DNA from: Clostridia bacterium
Lineage (GTDB): Bacteria > Bacillota > Clostridia > Oscillospirales > CAG-272
Direction of reading: 5' to 3'
Length of the DNA stretch: 18,305 nt
NCBI GenBank assembly: GCA_017958705.1
Contig: JAGDCE010000138.1
Span: forward strand, 1-18,305
Shown: positions 12,316 to 18,305 of the stretch, piece after piece
Position numbering within the stretch: the stretch's first letter is position 1
Layout: the number at the start of each line of letters is the position of its first letter
Notes under the pieces: generated by a model
The model's database searches: none
What the model saw: the letters and a program-made list of their open reading frames with translations, nothing else
Told to the model about the DNA's origin: nothing
Made by a program: the position numbers and the translations under genes

Positions 12316-13719
12316 TTATAAAAGTTTGAACAGTCTCGCCGTGTGCGGCATCATTGTGAAGCGCAGTGTGCCGTCGCACGGCAGATTTTCTTTCGCCCAC
12401 AGATCGCGGACCGTGCCTTCCGGCGCCTGCAGCGCATATTCCTCCTCAGTCTCGCCGAGGTTGAACACGGCGACGGCGCGCGAGCCGTCCGCGAGCTTCT
12501 TTTCATAGGCTTTGATCCATATTTCGCCGTCTTTTCTTTCATACAGCAGCGACGCCTGCGCTCCGAGCTCGTCCTGATTTACCGCGTTGACCTCCTCGTT
12601 GCAGCAGATCCTCAGTTCATTGCCGGTCATGCGCCGCAGATCGAACGAGATCTGTATCGGCGACGGGAAAATGACCTTCGCGGTGTACGACACGACCTGC
12701 TCGTCAGGCGTCAGCGCACATTCGTGACCGGCGAAATATCCGATCTCGAGCATATCTAGGTCCGCCCAGCCGCCGATCTTCCCCTCTCCGAGCCATTTAT
12801 CCGTGTCGAAATTGATCGTCTTCACGATCTTCCACCGATCTTCCGAATCCCCGCCGATGCGGAACATATTCGTATTGTTTTTGTACCACTCGCGATCCTC
12901 GTAGACCGCCGACGCAGTCACGCAGTAGACTATGTCGCGCGGCGCTTTTTTTATGCATTCCGCCATCGGCGCGGCGTTTTCGATATCGTTCGGATACCAG
13001 TCGTATTTGAGATAATCGAAACCCCATTCGACCCACTGGTCGACGTTGTTTCGCTCCATACGCTCCCTGCCTATCTCACGGTACGCGGGATATCTGTGAT
13101 CGACCTCGCCGCGCGTGCAGCCGGGCAGCGTTTGGCAGACGCCGAAGGCGAGTATCATCGGCGTGGAATAAATGCCGCATTTGAGTCCGAGCGAATGGAT
13201 CCTGTCCGTCATCGCCTTCATATCGGTGAATTTGCCGTCAGGCTGGATGGCGTCGTATTTTCCGCCGTATTCGCCCTGCCAGTCGGAGTCGATATTGACG
13301 TAGTCGTAGCCGTATTCGGCAAGGCCCGTATCGATCAGCGCCTTCGCCGTATCTTCTATCACGGACTGATCGAATTTGTCGCGGAACGCGTTCCAGCTCG
13401 TCCAGCCCATGAGCGGCGTGCGAAGCAGAGCGCCCGGTGCGATCATGAGCTTCAGCGTTTTTTCGTCTTCTCCGGCGCGGTTTTTCACGCGGATCCTTAC
13501 GGCGTATTCGCCGGACGCGGAAACGACGCCGGATATCACTCCGTCGCCGTTGACGGCGAGCCCTTCGGGCAGGTCCGCCGTGAATTTCATCGGTCTTTCC
13601 CCCGTTACGGGGACGCGGTAAAGGAACGGTTTTCCGGGCGAGGCGCCGTAGACCGGCGGCGCGTTTATGTGCGGCGCGCCTTCGTGCGCGGGCACAGGTT
13701 CTGCGAGTTTGGTATACAT
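12316..13719 (-). CDS. GH27-type alpha-galactosidase-like glycoside hydrolase with N-terminal Ig-like domain
   Basis: 467 aa. Residues about 15-95 look like a putative Ig (He_PIG) domain (RVPVTG, LPEGLAVNGDGVISG). Then a GH27 (alpha-galactosidase or alpha-N-acetylgalactosaminidase) barrel: LRTPLMGWTSWNAF, YVNIDSDWQG, GLKCGIYST, the nucleophile Asp240 in YLKYDW and the likely acid/base Asp291 in FRIGGDSEDRW, then WADLDMLEIG and a C-terminal beta domain (VFNLGETEEEY). There is no signal peptide, so it should act inside the cell on imported oligosaccharides. GH27 retaining enzymes remove alpha-linked galactose; some members have other specificities. I chose ATG 13719 with GGAGG (13729-13725) 5 bases before; a TTG at 13731 would add four residues but lies on the ribosome site. 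Divergent from the URO-D-like operon. Confidence 0.9.
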   Translation of the reverse strand: MYTKLAEPVPAHEGAPHINAPPVYGASPGKPFLYRVPVTGERPMKFTADLPEGLAVNGDGVISGVVSASGEYAVRIRVKNRAGEDEKTLKLMIAPGALLRTPLMGWTSWNAFRDKFDQSVIEDTAKALIDTGLAEYGYDYVNIDSDWQGEYGGKYDAIQPDGKFTDMKAMTDRIHSLGLKCGIYSTPMILAFGVCQTLPGCTRGEVDHRYPAYREIGRERMERNNVDQWVEWGFDYLKYDWYPNDIENAAPMAECIKKAPRDIVYCVTASAVYEDREWYKNNTNMFRIGGDSEDRWKIVKTINFDTDKWLGEGKIGGWADLDMLEIGYFAGHECALTPDEQVVSYTAKVIFPSPIQISFDLRRMTGNELRICCNEEVNAVNQDELGAQASLLYERKDGEIWIKAYEKKLADGSRAVAVFNLGETEEEYALQAPEGTVRDLWAKENLPCDGTLRFTMMPHTARLFKLL

Positions 13720-13748
13720 GATCTCCTCCAATCGCGACGTTACGATAT

Positions 13749-13776
13749 ATTATAGCACATATATGCAAAAAATCAA
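13749..13776 (-). promoter_or_regulatory. Promoter of the GH27 gene
   Basis: Minus strand: TTGATT (13776-13771), 16 bp, perfect TATAAT (13754-13749). It lies 30 bases from the ATG at 13719. Confidence 0.75.
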
Positions 13777-13807
13777 CCTGTTTGCGTGCGTTCGGACACA
13801 AAAACTC

Positions 13808-13836
13808 TTGACAACCGGGAATAAAGCCACTATAAT
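13808..13836 (+). promoter_or_regulatory. Promoter of the URO-D-like/GH43 operon
   Basis: Perfect TTGACA (13808-13813), 17 bp, perfect TATAAT (13831-13836). The -35 boxes of this promoter and of the divergent GH27 promoter are 31 bases apart, close enough for one regulator to act on both. I see no convincing long palindrome between them. Confidence 0.87.
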
Positions 13837-13885
13837 TAACATTGACGGAGTATACACAAAAACCGTAAACCGAAAGAGGTATGAT

Positions 13886-14890
13886 ATGACAAGCAGAGAA
13901 AGATTCAGAGCCGTGCTCAACTTTGAAAAGCCGGACGACAGACTTCCCATGATAGAATGGGCGTCCTGGTGGTGGGACAGGACGATAATGGAATGGCAGA
14001 AACAGGGCCTGCCCGCGACGCTCGGCTTCCACGACGTGGCGCCGTATCTCGGGCTCGATCAGCATTATCAGTTCTGGCTGCCGCACAAGACGCCGGACTG
14101 CCCGCAGCCCGAATACAACGGCGGCCCGATAATGGAGGGCGAGGAGGGATACGAAAAGATCCTGCCGTATCTGTACCCGGAGCACGGGGCGGACGGACAG
14201 TTTGAGATGATGAAGGCGATCAAGCCGCGTCACGACGCGGGAGAATTTCCCGTCTGGTTCTCGCTTGACGGCGGCTTCTGGTTCCCGCGCACGCTGTTCG
14301 GGATCGAGCCGCATCTGTATTCGTTCTACGACGAACCGGAGCTTTATCACCGGATCCTCGACGATCTCGCGGAATATCAGCTTAAGCAGATGAGCCGCAT
14401 CTACGAGATACTCACGCCGGAGTTCATGACGTTCGGCGAGGATATGAGCTACAACAACGGACCGATGATCTCCGAGGACAGCTTCGACGAATTTCTGCTT
14501 CCGTATTACAATAAAGTCGTTCCCTTCATCCGCGAGCACGGCACGAAGGTCATCATCGACAGCGACGGCGACGTCAGCAGGATGATACCGTGGCTCAAGC
14601 GCGCCGGCATCGAAGGCGTCCTGCCGCTCGAACGCAAGGCGGGCGTCGACGTAGCCGCCCTGCGCGAAGCGCACCCCGATTTCCTGTTCATCGGCGCGTT
14701 CGACAAGATGACGATGAGAGAAAGCGAAGATTCGATGCGCGCCGAATTCGAACGGCTGCTTCCCGTCATGAAGACCGGCGGCTTCATCCCGAGCGTCGAC
14801 CACCAGACGCCGCCCGACGTGCCGCTGCAGAGATACCATAAATACGTTGAAATGCTTGAAGAATACGCAGAAAAGGCGGTAAAATCATGA
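13886..14890 (+). CDS. URO-D-fold family protein 1 (corrinoid methyltransferase-like, not HemE)
   Basis: 334 aa with the uroporphyrinogen-decarboxylase fold. The N-terminus MTSRERFRAVLNFEKPDDRLP is typical of the MtaA/CmuA-like and uncharacterised URO-D-like groups (key part RERFRAVLNFEKPD). Other family motifs are FGEDMSYNNGPMISEDSFDEF, KVIIDSDGDV, GVLPLER, IGAFDK and a C-terminal VDHQTPPDVP (shown as short pieces). The RQAGR-type Arg motif of true HemE is absent, and where MtaA has a His-x-Cys zinc motif this protein has IIDSDGD. It may transfer or accept a methyl group via a corrinoid, but the substrate is unknown. ATG 13886 follows AGAGGT (13875-13880) at 5 bases; upstream in-frame sequence overlaps the promoter and is excluded. 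It overlaps the next gene by ATGA. Confidence 0.87.
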   Translation: MTSRERFRAVLNFEKPDDRLPMIEWASWWWDRTIMEWQKQGLPATLGFHDVAPYLGLDQHYQFWLPHKTPDCPQPEYNGGPIMEGEEGYEKILPYLYPEHGADGQFEMMKAIKPRHDAGEFPVWFSLDGGFWFPRTLFGIEPHLYSFYDEPELYHRILDDLAEYQLKQMSRIYEILTPEFMTFGEDMSYNNGPMISEDSFDEFLLPYYNKVVPFIREHGTKVIIDSDGDVSRMIPWLKRAGIEGVLPLERKAGVDVAALREAHPDFLFIGAFDKMTMRESEDSMRAEFERLLPVMKTGGFIPSVDHQTPPDVPLQRYHKYVEMLEEYAEKAVKS

Positions 14891-16005
14891 CTAACGTTGA
14901 AAGAGCGATGAACCTGCTCCACTACAAGCCCGTCGACCGGATGCCCGCGGTGCATTTCGGCTACTGGCCGGAGCTGCTTCAGGAATGGGCGGCACAGGGC
15001 AAGATCCCCGCCGACCTCGCCGTCGGCAACTACGACGGCTCCGACAAGGAACGGCAGCTCGATAAACTGATCGGCTGGGATTTCAACTATTATCACGTCG
15101 TCGGCTGCAACAACCATCTGTATCCGCCGTTTGAGACGAAAGTAATAGAAATCCTGCCCGACGGATCACGCAGGACGCAGACCGCGGACGGTGTGATCGA
15201 GCGCGTAAAGCCCGGCATAACCAGCATCCCGTCCGAGGACGATTATTTGCTGAAGGATCGGGACGCGTTTGAAAAATACTACAAACCGAAAATGCAGTAT
15301 TTCCCCGAGCGCGTGGACGTTGAATTCTATAAAAAATTCAATGATATACGCCCGAAGGACGTGCCGGTGGGTCTTCACATGGGCTCGATAATGGGCAACA
15401 TAAGAAACATCACGACGGTCATCGGCATGAGTTACCTGATATACGACGAGGACGAGGATCTGTTCGCCGATATCGTCGACACCTACGCCGAAATGCAGTA
15501 CAAATGCACCGAGCGGATACTCGAGACGGGTGCGAAATTCGATTACGCGCATTACTGGGAGGATATCTGCTTCAAGAACGGCCCGCTGCTCTCGCCCGAC
15601 AAGTTCGACGAACTGTGCGGCAAGCACTATAAAAAACGAAACGATCTCTGCCATAAATACGGTATAGACATAATCTCGATCGACTGCGACGGCGTCATAG
15701 GTCAGCTCATCCCGACGTGGCTCAACAACGGAGTCAACGTGATGTTTCCGATGGAAGTCGGGGTCTGGGGCGACCAGTTCGAGCCGAACAGAAAGAAATT
15801 CGGCAAAGACCTGCTCTGCATCGGCGGCATGGACAAAACGGCGCTTCGCGTCGACAAAGCGGCGGTCGATAAAGAGATCGCGAGGATGGAACGCCTCGCG
15901 TCGCTCGGCGGCTTCATCCCCTGCCCCGACCACAGGCTCATGCCGGGCACGAAATACGAGCTCGTGCAGTATTACGCGGAAGAGATAAAGAAGATCAGAA
16001 TATGA
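14887..16005 (+). CDS. URO-D-fold family protein 2 (corrinoid methyltransferase-like)
   Basis: 372 aa, a paralogue-like partner of the preceding gene, starting inside its stop (ATGA 14887-14890). The N-terminus NVERAMNLLHYKPVDRMP and motifs WEDICFKNGPLLSPDKFDE, IISIDCDGV, VMFPMEVG, IGGMDKTAL and PCPDH give the same fold (given here as short pieces). It lacks the HemE Arg motif, so heme synthesis is unlikely. A CD residue pair replaces the SD of the first protein in the DCDG/DSDG loop. Two unequal URO-D-like proteins coupled in translation suggest a heteromeric enzyme or two successive steps. 39 bases separate it from the GH43 gene, with no terminator between. The substrate is unknown. Confidence 0.87.
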   Translation: MTNVERAMNLLHYKPVDRMPAVHFGYWPELLQEWAAQGKIPADLAVGNYDGSDKERQLDKLIGWDFNYYHVVGCNNHLYPPFETKVIEILPDGSRRTQTADGVIERVKPGITSIPSEDDYLLKDRDAFEKYYKPKMQYFPERVDVEFYKKFNDIRPKDVPVGLHMGSIMGNIRNITTVIGMSYLIYDEDEDLFADIVDTYAEMQYKCTERILETGAKFDYAHYWEDICFKNGPLLSPDKFDELCGKHYKKRNDLCHKYGIDIISIDCDGVIGQLIPTWLNNGVNVMFPMEVGVWGDQFEPNRKKFGKDLLCIGGMDKTALRVDKAAVDKEIARMERLASLGGFIPCPDHRLMPGTKYELVQYYAEEIKKIRI

Positions 16006-16044
16006 ACGCCCGCAAGAACGCTTCACGCATAAAAGAAGGATAAC

Positions 16045-17691
16045 ATGAAAAAACGTACTTTCTGCAACCCCGTAAACATCAATTATCAATATCAGTACAG
16101 TTATTTCGGCCGTGAGTCCGCCGACCCCGCCGTCGTGCGGTACGGTGACAAATACTTCCTGTTCGCCTCGCACGGCTCGGGCTACTGGGTATCGGACGAC
16201 CTTGTAAACTGGGATTTCATAAAAGTCGACCTGCAGAAGCAGCCGGAATTCGCGCTGTTCGCGCCGGCGACGCTCGTCATCGGAAAACGGATGTATATAA
16301 CGCACAGTCAGGGCGGCAGTATTCTGTATTCGGACGACCCGTTTGACCCGGATTCTTGGGTGAACATCGGGCGCCCGTACGAATGGCACGACCCGGCGTT
16401 CCTTCTCGACGACGACGGCTCGGTCTACATCTACGAAGGACTTGGCGATTATTCGATACACTGCTCAAAGCTCGACCCGGAAAATGATTTAAAGGTGCTT
16501 GAGGGTCCCGTCCCCGTGTTTTATTCGGATTACAAAAACCGCGGCTACGACCGCTGCGGCGACAATAACGAGATAGAGCGCCGCCCGAGCCTCGAAGGCG
16601 CGTGGTGCAATAAGATAAACGGCAAATACTATCTCACGTACGCCACTCCGGGGACCGAGTTTTCAACGTACTGCGACGGCGTCACCGTCTCGGACAGCCC
16701 GATGGGGCCGTTCGAAAACTGCGACAACAGCCCGACCGTGTTCAAATCGACCGGCTTCATGCGCGGCGCGGGCCACGGCTGCCTGTTTGAGGACAAAAAC
16801 GGCAAGCTGTGGAAAATGGACACGACGTCTATCAGCGTGAACCACAAGTTCGAGCGCCGCCTCGCGCTCTTCCCCGCGAAAACGGACGGTGACGGGCGGC
16901 TTTACACGAACACTCTGCGCGGCGATTACCCGATGTTTTATCCGCATGAAACGGCCTCGCCTTTCGACGATTCCGACGCGGGATTGAGTCTTTTATCATA
17001 CGGCGCGGAAGTCAGAGCCTCGTCGACGCTCGACGACGTTCACGCCCCCGGAAAAGCGTTCGACGAGAACATGAAAACGTGGTGGAGCGCGAAGACCGGC
17101 GCGGCGGGCGAATGGATCGAAGCGGATCTCGGGAAAGCATACGCCGTGTCGTCGGTCCAGGTAAATTTCGCCGACACGGACATAACTCCGTGCGAGGGGC
17201 GCGAAAACGGATTTTCATATAAATACGCGCTCGAGGTCTCAGACGACGGCGAGGCGTGGAGAATGCTCGTCGACCGCAGGGACGACACGGAGGACTTCCC
17301 GCACGGGTATTTTGAATTTGAAAACGAAAGTTTCAGATATATAAGACTGTCGAATCACGGCGATTTCCCCGCCGGCGGCAAATTCAGCGTGTCGGGGCTC
17401 CGCGTGTTCGGCGCCCCCGTCGGCGACCCGCCGCCTTACGCCCCGGAGTTTTCCGCGGTACGGGACGCGGACGGCCGGAACATGACGGTGACGTGGGACG
17501 CGGTACCGGGCGCGGAGGGATATTTCGTCCGCTTCGGCGCGCATGAAAACGGACTTTATACACAGTATCAGATAATAAACGGCACAAAAGCCGGGATAAG
17601 GAGCCTTATAAACGGCGTCGGATATCACGTAACGGTCGACGCGTACAATAAAGGCGGAATTACCAAAGGCAAAACGATAAAAAAGGCATAG
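16045..17691 (+). CDS. GH43-like beta-propeller glycoside hydrolase with F5/8C and fibronectin III modules
   Basis: 548 aa. Residues about 1-300 form a GH43-type five-bladed beta-propeller with the three expected acids: Asp27 (SADPAV, base), Asp116 (WHDPAF, pKa-tuning) and Glu184 (LEGAW, acid). GH43 enzymes are mostly arabinofuranosidases, xylosidases or galactanases; this one could differ. Residues about 320-455 resemble a discoidin F5/8 type C domain (CBM32-like): ASSTLDDVHAPGKAFDENMKTWWS and RYIRLSNHG parts, usually galactose-binding or glycan-binding. Residues about 465-545 resemble fibronectin type III (VTWDAVPGAEGYFVRF). No signal peptide is visible, odd for a protein with a binding module, so it seems to act inside. 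AGAAGGA (16034-16040) precedes ATG. Followed after 12 bases by a methyltransferase gene. Confidence 0.88.
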   Translation: MKKRTFCNPVNINYQYQYSYFGRESADPAVVRYGDKYFLFASHGSGYWVSDDLVNWDFIKVDLQKQPEFALFAPATLVIGKRMYITHSQGGSILYSDDPFDPDSWVNIGRPYEWHDPAFLLDDDGSVYIYEGLGDYSIHCSKLDPENDLKVLEGPVPVFYSDYKNRGYDRCGDNNEIERRPSLEGAWCNKINGKYYLTYATPGTEFSTYCDGVTVSDSPMGPFENCDNSPTVFKSTGFMRGAGHGCLFEDKNGKLWKMDTTSISVNHKFERRLALFPAKTDGDGRLYTNTLRGDYPMFYPHETASPFDDSDAGLSLLSYGAEVRASSTLDDVHAPGKAFDENMKTWWSAKTGAAGEWIEADLGKAYAVSSVQVNFADTDITPCEGRENGFSYKYALEVSDDGEAWRMLVDRRDDTEDFPHGYFEFENESFRYIRLSNHGDFPAGGKFSVSGLRVFGAPVGDPPPYAPEFSAVRDADGRNMTVTWDAVPGAEGYFVRFGAHENGLYTQYQIINGTKAGIRSLINGVGYHVTVDAYNKGGITKGKTIKKA

Positions 17692-17703
17692 GGAGAGTGA
17701 AAA

Positions 17704-18305
17704 ATGGAAAGGAAAATAACGCTTCTTGACGGTGCGGTCGGCACCACGCTGTGGGGAATAGCCGAGGCTAACGGCGTCGCAAAGGCGCCGGTATGGAAAT
17801 ACAACGTGGAGCACCCTGAATTCGTGGAGGAGCTGACGAGAAGATATCTTGACGTCGGATGCGAGATAATTCTCGCAAACACGTTCGGCGCGAACGGCCC
17901 TTCCGTCAAACGCAGCTCCGACTACACGGTAGAGGAGGTCGTGACCGGCGCCGTGAAGGCGGCGAAAAAGGTCCTCGACGGCACGGGCGTCAAGCTTTGC
18001 CTGTCGCTCGGCCCGCTCACGCAGCTGCTCGAGCCGTACGGCGACATGGAGGAGGAGGAATGCGCCGCGATATACGACGAGATGCTCGACGCGGGCGTCT
18101 CCGCGGGAGTGGATATGATACTCGTCCAGACGTTCATGGATCTCGAGATGATGCGCGTCGCGACGGTCGAAGCGCTGAAATACGGTCTGCCCGTGATGTG
18201 CTCGATGACCTTCGAGAAAAACGGCAAAACGATGTTCGGAAACTCCGTGCAGGACACGATCGACACGCTCGTCCCGCTCGGCATCACCGCGATAGGGCTC
18301 AACTG
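17704..18305 (+). CDS. Homocysteine S-methyltransferase-like protein (5' part, cut by window end)
   Basis: The first 200 residues are visible; the frame is open to the end of the window. LLDGAVGTTLW, LANTFGAN and MILVQTFMDLEMM match the N-terminal barrel of the homocysteine S-methyltransferase family (as in MetH, MmuM, BHMT). The zinc-binding cysteines of the family lie further downstream and cannot be checked. These enzymes move a methyl group from a donor (methyl-corrinoid, S-methylmethionine or betaine) to homocysteine; next to URO-D-like proteins a corrinoid-linked role is plausible. GGGAGAG (17691-17697) overlaps the GH43 stop and is 6 bases before ATG 17704. It could be the N-terminal part of a larger MetH-like protein or a short independent enzyme. 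Confidence 0.88.
   Translation, partial: MERKITLLDGAVGTTLWGIAEANGVAKAPVWKYNVEHPEFVEELTRRYLDVGCEIILANTFGANGPSVKRSSDYTVEEVVTGAVKAAKKVLDGTGVKLCLSLGPLTQLLEPYGDMEEEECAAIYDEMLDAGVSAGVDMILVQTFMDLEMMRVATVEALKYGLPVMCSMTFEKNGKTMFGNSVQDTIDTLVPLGITAIGLN

Noticed and set aside
13238..14839. 533-codon open frame on the minus strand
   Set aside because: It is antisense to the URO-D-like gene and out of frame with the GH27 gene; its product is Arg/Val/Asp-rich as expected of a GC-rich shadow frame.
13886..16005. Uroporphyrinogen decarboxylase HemE of heme synthesis
   Set aside because: Both proteins lack the N-terminal Arg motif of HemE and sit beside sugar and methyltransferase genes rather than heme genes.

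Overview
The window reads as chromosomal DNA of a GC-rich, probably anaerobic, Gram-positive gut-type bacterium (class Clostridia or close relatives). The reasons are strong AGGAG ribosome sites, textbook TTGACA/TATAAT promoters with 16-17 bp spacing, an acetate kinase, a glutamate 5-kinase without a PUA domain, a TmcAL-type tRNA enzyme, intracellular glycoside hydrolases and corrinoid-methyltransferase-like proteins. There is no rRNA, tRNA, CRISPR array, transposase or phage gene that I can recognise. The lineage is inferred from gene content and style, not from a marker gene.

Region 1 (1-473) is non-coding and filled with short hairpins and interspersed-repeat modules. It ends in a strong promoter that shares sequence with a terminator-like hairpin. 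Region 2 (474-3302, terminator 3314-3347) is one tight operon: rnhA (RNase HI), two unfamiliar proteins built from repeated (V/A)YAGP motifs on Glu/Pro-rich linkers (the second ending in two zinc-ribbon modules), a radical SAM/SPASM enzyme overlapping the second by 8 bp, and a small lipoprotein joined by an ATGA overlap. The arrangement suggests a peptide-modification (RiPP-like) system in which the YAGP proteins are substrates. This is the most interesting feature of the window.

Region 3 (promoter 3384-3412, genes 3442-8146, terminator 8183-8206) is an operon of a TIM-barrel sugar isomerase/epimerase, a Gfo/Idh/MocA dehydrogenase and a complete proline pathway proB-proA-proC. Spacings are 1-2 bp or start-stop overlaps. 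Region 4 (8147-8633) is non-coding and holds a mosaic of hairpins, including a 25-bp-period array of different hairpins separated by GATAT; some modules match region 1 in inverted orientation.

Region 5 (8634-10990, minus strand) is ackA followed by a P-loop ATPase resembling the PRK06851 family. The hairpin between them looks like a terminator, and its 3' arm contains the ATPase ribosome-binding site. Divergent from ackA is tmcAL (11191-12309), whose enzyme family uses acetate and ATP to acetylate tRNA-Met.

Region 6 (12316-18305) is carbohydrate and one-carbon metabolism. A GH27 alpha-galactosidase-like gene on the minus strand diverges from a plus-strand operon of two URO-D-fold proteins (corrinoid methyltransferase-like, not HemE), a GH43-F5/8C-FnIII protein and a homocysteine S-methyltransferase-like gene cut by the window end. 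Together they hint at use of methylated glycans or methyl donors, but that is inference.
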